Counted from the first letter of the stretch, positions 34,069-42,792 are shown. The stretch: 64,000 nt of DNA from Pseudomonas kermanshahensis (GCF_014269205.2 NZ_JABWRY020000002.1:213501-277500); one strand, 5' to 3'. Translations and numbers: made by a program. Notes: generated from the sequence alone by a model not told the origin.

Positions 34069-34368
34069 ATGCGCAAACCAGAACTCGCCGCTGTCATCGC
34101 CGAAAAGGCCGATCTGACCAAGGAAAAGGCCAACGTGGTGCTGAATGCGATCCTCGACAGCATTACCGGTGCGCTGGACAAGGACACCGTGACCCTGGTC
34201 GGTTTCGGCACCTTTGAAAAACGTCACCGTGGTGCGCGTACCGGCAAGAACCCCCAGACCGGCGAGCCGGTGAAGATCAAGGCCAGCAACACCGTAGCCT
34301 TCAAGCCCGGCAAGAACCTGCGTGACAGCGTCAACGTGCCGGCCAAGCCAGCCAAGAAAGGTAAGTGA
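34069..34368 (+). CDS. hupA: HU family DNA-binding protein
   Basis: 99 residues with the standard histone-like fold: helices 1-40, then beta arms VGFGTFEKRHRGARTGKNPQTGE, the DNA-inserting arm. The extra C-terminal tail (VPAKPAKKGK) is lysine-rich. It compacts and bends DNA in the nucleoid. AGAGG precedes the ATG. Pseudomonas putida has three HU genes; this one is in the location I recall for hupA, but naming from a single sequence is uncertain. A GC-rich hairpin follows at 34400. Confidence 0.9.
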   Translation: MRKPELAAVIAEKADLTKEKANVVLNAILDSITGALDKDTVTLVGFGTFEKRHRGARTGKNPQTGEPVKIKASNTVAFKPGKNLRDSVNVPAKPAKKGK

Positions 34369-34399
34369 TCGAATCCTGACATCCCCAGTGTCGGTTCAG

Positions 34400-34419
34400 C
34401 GGGCGCCCCAGGGCGCCCG
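34400..34419 (+). terminator. GC-rich hairpin after the HU gene
   Basis: CGGGCGCC (34400-34407) pairs with GGCGCCCG (34412-34419), loop of four. The tail TTGTGCTTTCT is only moderately T-rich. Confidence 0.6.
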
Positions 34420-34449
34420 TTGTGCTTTCTGTAGGGATATGTTGCGAAC

Positions 34450-34478
34450 TTGCATAAATAGTTCTGGAAGAGGATAAA
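34450..34478 (+). promoter_or_regulatory. Sigma-70-type promoter for the SCP2-like gene
   Basis: TTGCAT (34450-34455), 17-base spacer, GATAAA (34473-34478). A start near 34485 gives a leader of about 30 bases before the ATG at 34516. Confidence 0.6.
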
Positions 34479-34515
34479 CTGCGCGACTCAGTCATTTTTT
34501 ATTCGAGGCGCGTTG

Positions 34516-34890
34516 ATGAAGTTCCGCTTTCTTCTCTGGGCCATGGGGCTGTTGATGGCCAGGGCCAGCCGTAACAACCCGGCGTTCAAGCAGCAACTCA
34601 AGGACAAGGATCTGGTTTTCCAGATGCAGACCCTGGATGGCAAAATCGCCCGGCACTTCATCGTCAGCGACGAGCGCATCAGCAGCAAAGGTGGTGTGCA
34701 CCCGCAGCCGGCGTTCGCCATTGCGTTCAAAGATGCCGCTTACGGGTTCGCCACGCTGCAGGCAAGCAACAAGCAGTTGGCCTTCATGCAGGGGATTCAG
34801 GACAAGCACATCCAGATCAAGGGCAATCCGGCGTTGGTGATGTGGTTCCAGGGCTTGATGAAGTACCTCAAGCCGAAGAAAAAGCGCTGA
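34516..34890 (+). CDS. Small SCP2-like protein
   Basis: 124 residues. No signal peptide, though the first 18 residues are hydrophobic (MKFRFLLWAMGLLMARAS). The rest has the pattern of a sterol-carrier-2 fold: VFQMQTLDGKIARHFIVSDERISSKGG, then PAFAIAFKDAAYGFATLQAS, and IQIKGNPALVMWFQGLMKYL. The family binds hydrophobic molecules, but no function is known for this bacterial protein. It ends in basic KPKKKR. It has its own promoter (34450) and a REP-type pair after it. Confidence 0.75.
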   Translation: MKFRFLLWAMGLLMARASRNNPAFKQQLKDKDLVFQMQTLDGKIARHFIVSDERISSKGGVHPQPAFAIAFKDAAYGFATLQASNKQLAFMQGIQDKHIQIKGNPALVMWFQGLMKYLKPKKKR

Positions 34891-34900
34891 GCCTGGCCCT

Positions 34901-34994
34901 GTAGGAGCAGCCTTGTGCTGCGAAGAGGCCGGTGACTGCAGCGAAGATTTACTGTGTTTTCACCGGCCTCTTCGCAGCGCAAGGCTGCTCCTAC
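34901..34994. repeat. REP-type pair with GTAGGAGC/GCTCCTAC arms, inverted
   Basis: Left arm 34901-34935 and right arm 34960-34994 are almost perfect complements, spacer 24. Core GCAGC-CTTGTGCTGCGAAGAGGCCGG combines features of two REP subgroups. Confidence 0.85.
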
Positions 34995-35021
34995 AAGGGT
35001 TGCGCATTACGCCCCAAGCTA

Positions 35022-36425
35022 TTAGTGCGGGGCGTGAAACTGCGATGCCAGTTCCCGCAGCAGGGTTTCGGCCTCCAGCACCTTGTTCACCACATCCTCG
35101 GCCTTTTCCCGAGTCACCCCCAACCGCTCCAGCAGTTCATCGGGTACCTCTTCCTGAGGCCCCGAGCCAATACCGCGCGAACGCAGCAGGCGAGTCGCCA
35201 GGCACACCAGGTTGGGGAACGCTGCATAGTCGCCGTCATAAGACGGGTCATGCTGGAAGCGCAGCGCCGTCGAGAGCTCTTCTGGCATGTCCCACAGCTT
35301 CATCAACCACGCGCCGATCTGTTCGCGGTTGATGCCCAGCAGGTGCTGTTCCACATAGGTGTGGCACAGGTGCGGGTTGACCTCCAGGTGCCGGCAGATC
35401 AGCGAGAAGTGCGGCGGGAACACGTGCGCCAGCAGCAGATAGCCAAAGTTGTGCAGCAGCCCCGCCAGGTACGTCAAGCCGGACTCCGGGCGCTCTGCCC
35501 GGGGCATGGCGCGGGTCAGGCCTTCGATGATGGCTGCGGTGTAGATCGACTGCTGCCAATACGGTGTGGCCTGCTGCGGGTGATCCTTGGGCAGGCTCAG
35601 GGTCTTGCCCAGGGCCAGCCCCAAAGCCAGGTTGATGACCAGGTCGAAGCCCAGCACGCGCACGATGGCATCTTCCACTGAACGGATCTTGCCTGGTGAG
35701 GCGTAGTAGGGCGATGCCGCCCAGCTGACCACCTGCGCAGCCAGCGCAGGGTCGGTCTCGACCACGCCGGTGATGTCATCGATGCTGGCGTTTGGGTCTA
35801 CCCGCAGCTTGATGATTTTCTGCGCCGTGTCGGCCAACGGCGGGATTTCAATGGTTTCTTCCAGGCGCTTCTGGATACGTCGGGCGGTAAAGGCCTGGAC
35901 CGCTTGGGTGATTTCGTGGGAGTCGTCATCAGGCCGGTCGAGGTTCGGGCTGATGGCCTTCACCTCCTGGCCAAAGCTGCTGGCGCTGGCCTTGGCGAGC
36001 ATGCGCTTGAAGTCCGTGCGGTCGATTTCCAGCAGCAGCCCGGCTTCGCCGGACTGAATCAGCACCGTCTCACAGTCGAGCAGGCTTTTTTCGTACTGGC
36101 ACGGCGAGCTGGTCAACGCCGGAATGCCCGGCAGGCGCTTGAGGTGGTGCTTGTCGAGCATCTGCTTGAGCCGGGGGACCGATACGGCGGTCAGCTTGCG
36201 GCCGGTCAGCTCGGTCAGGCGATTCAGGTCAAGCAGCTGGCTCTGCGGGAACAACACCATCAGGGCGCCGACTTCGTCGTCGAGGAGCACCGCCTGCACC
36301 CGCGAGGCGGCAGGCAATTGCGCATGCTCGAGCACTTCGCGGTAGGTGACGCCAACCTTATCGAGCAGCAGCCGGATGACAGAGGGCGTGTGTGGGGTTG
36401 CGGTGTCCAGGGCAACTTCAGTCAT
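35022..36425 (-). CDS. HDOD domain protein with YbaK-like N-terminal domain
   Basis: 467 residues. Residues 15-165 resemble the YbaK/ProX aminoacyl-tRNA deacylase fold (TYREVLEHAQLPAASRVQAVLLDDEVGALMVLFP and RLTELTGRKLTAVS). Residues 185-400 are an HDOD domain: IEIPPLADTAQKIIKLRVDPNASIDDIT, then DPALAAQVVSWAAS and the domain's catalytic-like positions are absent. HDOD proteins act in signalling without known catalysis. It is the last gene after exbBD-tonB-oxyR-recG on the minus strand, separated from recG by 78 bases. Role unknown. Confidence 0.85.
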   Translation of the reverse strand: MTEVALDTATPHTPSVIRLLLDKVGVTYREVLEHAQLPAASRVQAVLLDDEVGALMVLFPQSQLLDLNRLTELTGRKLTAVSVPRLKQMLDKHHLKRLPGIPALTSSPCQYEKSLLDCETVLIQSGEAGLLLEIDRTDFKRMLAKASASSFGQEVKAISPNLDRPDDDSHEITQAVQAFTARRIQKRLEETIEIPPLADTAQKIIKLRVDPNASIDDITGVVETDPALAAQVVSWAASPYYASPGKIRSVEDAIVRVLGFDLVINLALGLALGKTLSLPKDHPQQATPYWQQSIYTAAIIEGLTRAMPRAERPESGLTYLAGLLHNFGYLLLAHVFPPHFSLICRHLEVNPHLCHTYVEQHLLGINREQIGAWLMKLWDMPEELSTALRFQHDPSYDGDYAAFPNLVCLATRLLRSRGIGSGPQEEVPDELLERLGVTREKAEDVVNKVLEAETLLRELASQFHAPH

Positions 36426-36503
36426 GGTCCGTATCCACTAATTCTTTTAAACGCGAAGTATAACCAGTCCCGCCGCAAATCTGGATCCATTGTGGGACTG
36501 GCG

Positions 36504-38582
36504 TCACACTTGGCCGTATTGCTGGCCGTGCCGCAGCCAGCGGTCAAGCAACGGGCTGACATGCTCCGGCCAGCGCGCGATCAGCGCTTGGGCGGCATCA
36601 CGTACGGCTGGCAGCAGGTCGGCATCACGCATCAGGTCAGCGACCTTGAACTGTAGCAGGCCGGTCTGGCGTGTTCCCAGCATCTCGCCGGGGCCGCGCA
36701 ATTCCAGGTCTTTTTCCGCGATGATGAAGCCATCGTTGGTTTCACGCATGATCCCCAGGCGTTCGCGGCCGATCTGCGACAGTGGCGGGTGATACAGCAA
36801 CACGCAGTGGCTCACCGCGCTGCCCCGGCCAACCCGGCCACGCAGCTGGTGCAGTTGGGCCAGGCCCAGGCGTTCGGGGTTCTCGATGATCATCAGGCTG
36901 GCATTGGGCACGTCCACGCCCACCTCGATGACCGTGGTTGCCACCAGCAGTTGCAGCTCACCGGCCTTGAACTGGGCCATGATCTCGGCCTTTTCCGCAG
37001 GCTTCATGCGCCCGTGGATAAGGCCGACGCGTAGCTCGCCCAGGGCGCTGCCAAGCTCTTCATAGGTGCTCTCGGCCGCTTGGCAGGTCAGTTCTTCGGA
37101 CTCTTCGATCAGGGTGCACACCCAATAGGCCTGACGCCCCTCGGCACAGGCGGCGCGTACCCGTTCGACCACTTCGAAACGGCGGCTGTCGGCCACCAGC
37201 ACGGTGTTCACCGGCGTACGCCCGGGTGGCAGCTCGTCGAGGACCGAGGTGTCGAGGTCGGCGTAGGCGCTCATCGCCAAGGTCCGAGGGATCGGCGTCG
37301 CAGTCATGATCAGCTGGTGCGGGCACAGCTCGCCGGCCACGCCTTTTTTGCGCAGGGCCAGGCGTTGCTGCACACCGAACCGGTGTTGTTCATCGATGAT
37401 CGCCAGGGCCAGGTGCTTGAATTTGACCTCTTCTTGGAACAGCGCATGGGTGCCCACCACCATCGGTGCGCCGTTGGCGATTTGCTCCAGCGAGCTGGCC
37501 CGGGCCTTGCCCTTGAGCTTGCCGGCCAGCCATGCCACCTCGATGCCCAGCGGTTCGAGCCAGCGCTTGAAGGTAATGAAGTGCTGTTCGGCGAGGATCT
37601 CGGTGGGGGCCATCAACGCCACCTGGTAACCGGCCTCCAGCGCTTGCAGTGCCGCCAGTGCGGCGACCACCGTTTTACCGGCCCCGACATCGCCCTGTAC
37701 CAGGCGCATCATGGGCTCGGCCTGGGCCAGGTCGTAGGCAATTTCGTTGGCCACCCGTTGCTGGGCGCCGGTCGGCTTGAAGCCTAGGTTGGCCAGGTAC
37801 TGCGCGGGCAACCGGCTGGCCTTGGGCAGTACGGGGGCACGCAGGCTGCGCAGGCTCTCGCGCAGGCGTTGCTGCGACAGCTGGTGGGTCAGCAGCTCTT
37901 CGAAGGCCAGGCGGTGTTGAGCCCAATGCTGGCCTTCGGCAAGTTCGTCGAGGTCGGCATCGGCCGGCGGGTTGTGCAGGTAGCGGATGGCATCGTCCAG
38001 CGGCGCCAATTGGTAGTCCCGGGCCAGCTCATCGGGCAGCCAGTCTGGCAGGCTGCGCGGGCCAAGCATGCCAAGGCTCTGCTGGCAGAGCAGGCGCAGG
38101 CGTTGCTGGGTGAGCCCTTCGGTGGACGGGTAGATCGGCGTCAGGGTCTGTTCCACCGGGGGCGGTGGCTCATCGCCGTTGAGCGCCCTGTACTCCGGGT
38201 GGTAGATCTCCAGGCCAGAGGCGCCGGGGCGGGCTTCGCCATAGCAACGCAGGTGCGTGCCGCGTTTCAGGCCTTCTTTTTGCGCATTGCTGAAGTGATA
38301 GAAGCGCAGGCTCAATACGCCGCTGCCGTCACCCAGGCGCACCACGAGGCTGCGGCGCTTGCCCATGGTGACGTCCGCACCGCTTACTACACCTTCGATC
38401 ACGGCATCCTGCCCCGGGCGCAGCTCGCCAATGGGCACCACACGGGTGCGGTCCTGGTAGCGCAGGGGCAGGTGGAACAGTATGTCCTGCAGGTTCTCCA
38501 GGCCCACCTTGGCGAGTTTTTCCGCCATGGCATCGCCCACCCCTTTGAGCACCGTGACCGGGACCTTCGACAGCTCACTCAT
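36504..38582 (-). CDS. recG: ATP-dependent DNA helicase RecG
   Basis: 692 residues, standard length. The N-terminal wedge/OB domain spans about 1-230 (LLFHLPLRYQDRTRVVPI). Helicase motifs follow: Walker A in QGDVGAGKTVVAALAALQ, DEAD-like IIDEQHRFGVQQR, TATPIPRTLA, and QLRGRVGRGS. It remodels stalled replication forks and branches Holliday junctions. It lies three bases downstream of oxyR, an arrangement known as an oxyR-recG operon in Pseudomonas. Confidence 0.96.
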   Translation of the reverse strand: MSELSKVPVTVLKGVGDAMAEKLAKVGLENLQDILFHLPLRYQDRTRVVPIGELRPGQDAVIEGVVSGADVTMGKRRSLVVRLGDGSGVLSLRFYHFSNAQKEGLKRGTHLRCYGEARPGASGLEIYHPEYRALNGDEPPPPVEQTLTPIYPSTEGLTQQRLRLLCQQSLGMLGPRSLPDWLPDELARDYQLAPLDDAIRYLHNPPADADLDELAEGQHWAQHRLAFEELLTHQLSQQRLRESLRSLRAPVLPKASRLPAQYLANLGFKPTGAQQRVANEIAYDLAQAEPMMRLVQGDVGAGKTVVAALAALQALEAGYQVALMAPTEILAEQHFITFKRWLEPLGIEVAWLAGKLKGKARASSLEQIANGAPMVVGTHALFQEEVKFKHLALAIIDEQHRFGVQQRLALRKKGVAGELCPHQLIMTATPIPRTLAMSAYADLDTSVLDELPPGRTPVNTVLVADSRRFEVVERVRAACAEGRQAYWVCTLIEESEELTCQAAESTYEELGSALGELRVGLIHGRMKPAEKAEIMAQFKAGELQLLVATTVIEVGVDVPNASLMIIENPERLGLAQLHQLRGRVGRGSAVSHCVLLYHPPLSQIGRERLGIMRETNDGFIIAEKDLELRGPGEMLGTRQTGLLQFKVADLMRDADLLPAVRDAAQALIARWPEHVSPLLDRWLRHGQQYGQV

Positions 38583-38585
38583 GAC

Positions 38586-39512
38586 TCAGGCCGGCTGTTC
38601 CACAGGAGGTTTGGCGACCGAGCAGAGGCGGATCGAGTCAGCGAGGATCTCGATGGCCTTGGGCCGCGGGAAGCTGGCACGCCAGGCGATGGCCACGGTG
38701 CGGAACGGTGCTGGCGCAGTCAGCGGGCGCACTTCGATGATGCCTGGCGCGTAGTGGTGGCTGTGCACTGCCGACAGCGGCAGGATCGAGACGCCAAGGC
38801 CCGAGGCAACCATGTGCCGAATGGTTTCCAGGGAGCTGGATTCCACCGTGGTGTGCCGGGAGCCTTCGCCGCCTTTGTTCAATGTCGGGCAGGCTTCCAG
38901 GACCTGGTCGCGGAAGCAGTGGCCTTCACCGAGCAGCAGCAGGCTCTTGTCGTTGAGCATGGCGGTGTCGATGGTCTTTTTCGCCGTCCATGGGTGGTCG
39001 GCAGGCATCAAGGCGCAGAATGGCTCATCGTACAGCGGCAGGGTTAGCACGTCGGCTTCGTTGAACGGCAGGGCGATGATCACTGCGTCGAGTTCGCCGT
39101 TGCGCAGTTTTTCGCGCAGTACATGGGTGAAGTTCTCTTCGATGTACAGCGGCATCTGCGGCGCCACACGGTGCAGCTGCGGGATCAGGTGCGGGAACAG
39201 ATAAGGGCCGACGGTATAGATGGCACCGACCTTGAGCGGGGCAGTCAGCTGGTTTTTGCCGGCCTGGGCCAGCTCGCGGATGCCTTGGGCCTGTTCCAGT
39301 ACCTTCTGCGCCTGGGCGACGATGCTTTCACCGACCGGGGTCAGGCGCACTGCGCTCTTGCTGCGCTCGAAGATCAGCACGCCAAGCTCGTCCTCGAGCT
39401 TCTTCACACCGACCGACAGGGTCGGTTGGCTCACGTGGCAACGTTCGGCCGCGTGGCCGAAATGTTGTTCCTGGGCGAGTGTGACGATGTAGCGTAATTC
39501 TGTGAGGGTCAT
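38586..39512 (-). CDS. oxyR: Hydrogen-peroxide sensing LysR regulator
   Basis: 308 residues. The DNA-binding helix-turn-helix is at the N-terminus (EQHFGHAAERCHVSQPTLSVGVKKLEDELG). The redox cysteines Cys199 and Cys208 are both present in GEGHCFRDQVLEACP with the same spacing as in E. coli, where they form a disulfide on peroxide exposure. It activates catalase and alkyl hydroperoxide reductase genes and usually represses itself. recG follows after three bases. A 12-base inverted repeat lies around its promoter and start. Confidence 0.97.
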   Translation of the reverse strand: MTLTELRYIVTLAQEQHFGHAAERCHVSQPTLSVGVKKLEDELGVLIFERSKSAVRLTPVGESIVAQAQKVLEQAQGIRELAQAGKNQLTAPLKVGAIYTVGPYLFPHLIPQLHRVAPQMPLYIEENFTHVLREKLRNGELDAVIIALPFNEADVLTLPLYDEPFCALMPADHPWTAKKTIDTAMLNDKSLLLLGEGHCFRDQVLEACPTLNKGGEGSRHTTVESSSLETIRHMVASGLGVSILPLSAVHSHHYAPGIIEVRPLTAPAPFRTVAIAWRASFPRPKAIEILADSIRLCSVAKPPVEQPA

Positions 39513-39573
39513 AACGTGCGTCCATGAAGTTGCGAGCCCAGCATAGCGGCTGCAATCGATAGACGCACGTTAT
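39511..39573 (-). promoter_or_regulatory. oxyR promoter region with perfect 12-base inverted repeat
   Basis: ATAACGTGCGTC (39511-39522) and GACGCACGTTAT (39562-39573), spacer 39. The right arm extends to ATAG-N7-TTAT (39559-39573), close to the OxyR half-site ATAG-N7-CTAT. On the minus strand a -10-like TATGCT lies at 39540-39545. The left arm overlaps the oxyR start codon. Confidence 0.6.
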
Positions 39574-39606
39574 CAGACTTGCCGATTTGTGACAGAAACA
39601 AAAGTC

Positions 39607-40338
39607 TCAGCGGCGGTCCAGCGAGTAGACGAACGGCGCCACGACTTCGATCGTGCCGTTGTTCAACAACTCGGGTGGCGGCTTGGGTACCGTGCCGGCA
39701 CGACGGATCATTTCCAGGGTCGCCCGGTCCAGTGCCGCGCTGCCCGAACCTCCGGCCATGGCGTACGACACCACCTTGCCTTCGGCATCGACCACGAAGC
39801 GCAGGCGGTTGATGCCCTGCAGGCCGCGACGACGCGCGTCTTCCGGGTAACGCTTGTACTTGGCCAAGTGGCGCAGCAGGTCACTCTGCCAGGTAGGCAG
39901 GGCGTTGCTGTTGGACGCAATGCTCGGTGCCGGTGCCGCGGACTTCTGCGGCGGCGTGTTGCTTGGCGGTGCGTCTACCACGCTTTCGGTCGGCGGCGCT
40001 TCCTTCGGCGGCTCAGGCTTTTTCTCGGGCTTGGGCGGCTGGGGCTTGGCCTTCGGCTTGGGCGGCTTGGCGATGGCGATCTTGGGTTTAGGGGCTTCCA
40101 CCAGCTTGGGCAACGGCAGTTCTTCAACCGGTGCCGGCGGCTGTGGGACGGCTTTTGGAGGAGGTGGTGGCGCAGGCTCCGGCAAAGGTGCCAGCTCGAC
40201 CATCATGGCTGCCGGCGGCAGCTCGATGGCCTGAGGCACCGACCAATTGAGCGTGAGCAGCACAGCGACGGCATGGACACCCAGCACAAGTGCCAGGCTG
40301 CCGCTGTAACGCGCCAGGTTGTGCCGCGTCTTCGTCAT
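39607..40338 (-). CDS. tonB: TonB energy-transducing protein
   Basis: 243 residues. One N-terminal membrane segment (about 10-32, LALVLGVHAVAVLLTLNW), a Pro/Lys/Glu-rich periplasmic linker (about 45-130), and a C-terminal TonB domain (about 155-240) with KRYPEDARRRGLQGINRLRFVVDAEG. It transfers proton-motive energy from ExbBD to outer-membrane siderophore and vitamin B12 receptors. Its start overlaps the exbD stop by four bases (ATGA). Transcription continues towards oxyR. Confidence 0.96.
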   Translation of the reverse strand: MTKTRHNLARYSGSLALVLGVHAVAVLLTLNWSVPQAIELPPAAMMVELAPLPEPAPPPPPKAVPQPPAPVEELPLPKLVEAPKPKIAIAKPPKPKAKPQPPKPEKKPEPPKEAPPTESVVDAPPSNTPPQKSAAPAPSIASNSNALPTWQSDLLRHLAKYKRYPEDARRRGLQGINRLRFVVDAEGKVVSYAMAGGSGSAALDRATLEMIRRAGTVPKPPPELLNNGTIEVVAPFVYSLDRR

Positions 40339-40763
40339 TTCTTGGCTGCCGTCTCGAGACCTACCAGACCGACCTTCAAATAGCCGGCCGCGCGCATGTT
40401 GTTCATCACTTCCATCAGGTCACCGTAATCCACGCCCTTGTCGGCCTGGAAGAAGATGGTGGTTTCCTTGTCGCCCTTGGTCTTGGCATCGAGCATCGGG
40501 CCAAGCTGGTCGGGCGCAGATACCTGATCGTCGCCGACATACAGCTTCTGGTCGGCCTTGACGCTGACGAACACCGGTTTCTCGGGCCTCGGCGCTGGTT
40601 TGGCGGTCGAGGCCGGCAGGTCGACTTTGATGTCGACCGTGGCCAGGGGCGCCGCCACCATGAAGATGATCAGCAGTACCAGCATCACGTCGATAAACGG
40701 CGTAACGTTGATTTCGTGGTTTTCGGCGAGGTCGTCGCCACCTTCGTTGAGATGCAGGCCCAT
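40335..40763 (-). CDS. exbD: ExbD proton-channel subunit
   Basis: 142 residues with one membrane helix holding the essential aspartate (VTPFIDVMLVLLIIFMVAAP) and a periplasmic domain. With ExbB it forms the proton channel that powers TonB. The N-terminus MGLHLNEGGDDLAENHEINVTPF is a normal cytoplasmic start. It lies three bases downstream of exbB and overlaps tonB. Confidence 0.96.
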   Translation of the reverse strand: MGLHLNEGGDDLAENHEINVTPFIDVMLVLLIIFMVAAPLATVDIKVDLPASTAKPAPRPEKPVFVSVKADQKLYVGDDQVSAPDQLGPMLDAKTKGDKETTIFFQADKGVDYGDLMEVMNNMRAAGYLKVGLVGLETAAKK

Positions 40764-40766
40764 GGC

Positions 40767-41738
40767 TTACCCCACTTTCACCATGTGCGGGGCGGCGCGC
40801 TCGCTGCCTTGGTGGTCCAGGTCACGGCTGACCAGCAGCAGCACCTGGGCAGAAGCGTCAGACACCTGAGCCTTGTAGCCGGCAATGGAGCGGGCGAAGA
40901 CGTTGTAGATGACCACTGCCGGGATTGCTGCAACCAGGCCCAAGGCGGTTGCCAGCAGGGCTTCGGCGATGCCTGGGGCAACCACTGCCAGGTTGGTGGT
41001 TTGGGTCTTGGCGATGCCGATGAAGCTGTTCATGATGCCCCACACGGTGCCGAACAGGCCGACGAAGGGTGCGGTCGAACCAATGGTGGCGAGCACGCCG
41101 GTGCCGCTGCTCATGTTGCGGCCGCTGGCGGCTACCAGGCGCTCGAGGCGGAAGGCGACGCGCTCTTTGATGCCCTCTTTTTCACGTGCATTGGTCGACA
41201 GGCGCATCTCTTCGAGCGCATCGTGGACCAAGGTGTGAGCCAGGGTGCCTTCCTTGTTCGAGACGTCGCTGGCTTCCTTGAGGCTGGCGGACTTCTTCAG
41301 CTGGGCGATCTCGCCGCGCAGACGACGCTTGGCGCCCATCAGCTCGAAGCCTTTGGCAATCCAGATGGTCCACGTGATGATCGAGGCAATGGCCAGGCCG
41401 ATCATGACGATCTTCACCACGATGTCGGCGTTCTTGTACATGCCCCACGGGGACAGGTCGTGCGCCATGCCCAGGGTAGTATCTTCGACCAGTGCTTCGA
41501 CGCTTGGGTCTGCAGCGGCTGGCGCATCGGCCGGGGCGTTGGCGACAGGTGCCGAGCCGTCTGCGGCTGGGGCAGCGGCGGTGTTAGCCGGGGCGGCAGC
41601 GGCAGCCGGGGTGCTGGCGTTGGCAGTTGGCTCATCGGCCATGGCCACTGGGGCCAGCACCAGGCTGAACATCAGCGCGGCAATGGCACGCCAGGCGCGC
41701 GACGGGGTTGGCGAAGCGGAGGGTTGAGTACGTGTCAT
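40767..41738 (-). CDS. exbB: ExbB proton-channel subunit with signal-peptide-like, Ala-rich N-terminus
   Basis: 323 residues. The first 34 residues are signal-peptide-like (MTRTQPSAS...LAPVAMADE), and 35-85 an Ala/Pro/Thr-rich stretch. The MotA/ExbB fold has membrane segments at about 103-130, 225-250 and 265-290, with GTGVLATIGSTAPFVGLFGTVWGIM. The extended N-terminus is known in Pseudomonas ExbB. First gene of exbBD-tonB; an AT-rich region before it may hold a Fur site. Confidence 0.94.
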   Translation of the reverse strand: MTRTQPSASPTPSRAWRAIAALMFSLVLAPVAMADEPTANASTPAAAAAPANTAAAPAADGSAPVANAPADAPAAADPSVEALVEDTTLGMAHDLSPWGMYKNADIVVKIVMIGLAIASIITWTIWIAKGFELMGAKRRLRGEIAQLKKSASLKEASDVSNKEGTLAHTLVHDALEEMRLSTNAREKEGIKERVAFRLERLVAASGRNMSSGTGVLATIGSTAPFVGLFGTVWGIMNSFIGIAKTQTTNLAVVAPGIAEALLATALGLVAAIPAVVIYNVFARSIAGYKAQVSDASAQVLLLVSRDLDHQGSERAAPHMVKVG

Positions 41739-41930
41739 GCTGGCCGGACCTGATGAAGAAAAAGAGTGAACGTTCTCCAAGGCCTCGAGATAGGCCGAGA
41801 ACAGATAGGGGCGCCATTATTGCAAGTAATTCTTGTTAACAAAAGTAATCTTGTTGCTTTTTTCACCTAAGGTCTAGCCACTCATCGTGTAGCGTGGCGG
41901 GTTTGATCAACTGGTCTAGGGAGTTTTGAG

Positions 41931-42788
41931 ATGTCAGACCTTTCAGTAATGGTCGTAGGTTGTGGTGATGTGGGCGGCCGTCTGGCCCAGCAATTGCTGG
42001 CCCGCGGCTGGCAGGTGAGTGGCCTGCGCCGCGCGGTCGAGCACCTGCCAGCGGGTGTTGTGCCAGTGGCTGCCGACCTGGCCGAACCCACCATCCCGCC
42101 AGCGTGGCCACAGCGAGCGCCGGACTACCTGGTGTATTGCGTGGCGGCTAGCCAGCACGACGAGGCGGGGTATCAGTCGGCCTATGTCGACGGGTTGCGC
42201 CATGTGCTGGCCTGGCTTGCCGAACGTGGTCAGCACCCGCGTCGCTTGCTGTTTGTGTCCAGCAGCAGCGTGTTTGCGCAAAAAGACGGCGAGTGGGTCG
42301 ACGAGACGGCGGCCACCGAGCCTGAAGGGTACTCTGGCCGGATCATGCTCGACGCCGAGCGCTTGGCGCTGGCCAGTGGTATCCCGGCAAGCGTGGTGCG
42401 CTTGACCGGCATCTACGGGCCGGGCCGTGAATGGCTACTGAGCCAGGTGCGTCAGGGCTACCGTGTGGCTGAAGAGCCGCCGCTGTATGGCAACCGTATT
42501 CATGCCGAAGACGCCGCAAGCTTGCTGGCTTACCTGCTGCAGGCCGATGCCGACGGCGTGGCGCTGGATGACTGCTATATAGGTGTCGATGACGACCCGG
42601 CGCCGCTGGCCGATGTGGTGGGCTGGTTGCGTGGGTACCTGGGCGTTACCGAGTGGTCGGATGAGCAGCGGGTGCGCCGTACGGGCAGCAAGCGCTGCAG
42701 CAATGCCCGTGTGCGGGCGTTGGGCTGGGTGCCAGAGTACCCCAGTTACAAAGAAGGGTATGCGGCGATTCTGCAGGGTAAGGGGTGA
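41931..42788 (+). CDS. NAD(P)-dependent SDR-family epimerase/dehydratase-like protein (YeeZ type)
   Basis: 285 residues. The Rossmann fold opens with VMVVGCGDVGGRLAQQLLARGW, a GxGxxG variant. LLFVSSSSVFAQKDGEWVDE resembles the catalytic Ser region of SDR proteins, but the Tyr-x-x-x-Lys pair is not clear (GYSGRIMLDAERLAL at the expected point), so catalytic activity is uncertain. GIYGPGREWLL and NRIHAEDAASLL are typical of the YeeZ group. It is transcribed divergently from exbB and followed by a REP pair. Substrate unknown. Confidence 0.85.
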   Translation: MSDLSVMVVGCGDVGGRLAQQLLARGWQVSGLRRAVEHLPAGVVPVAADLAEPTIPPAWPQRAPDYLVYCVAASQHDEAGYQSAYVDGLRHVLAWLAERGQHPRRLLFVSSSSVFAQKDGEWVDETAATEPEGYSGRIMLDAERLALASGIPASVVRLTGIYGPGREWLLSQVRQGYRVAEEPPLYGNRIHAEDAASLLAYLLQADADGVALDDCYIGVDDDPAPLADVVGWLRGYLGVTEWSDEQRVRRTGSKRCSNARVRALGWVPEYPSYKEGYAAILQGKG

Positions 42789-42792
42789 GTCT

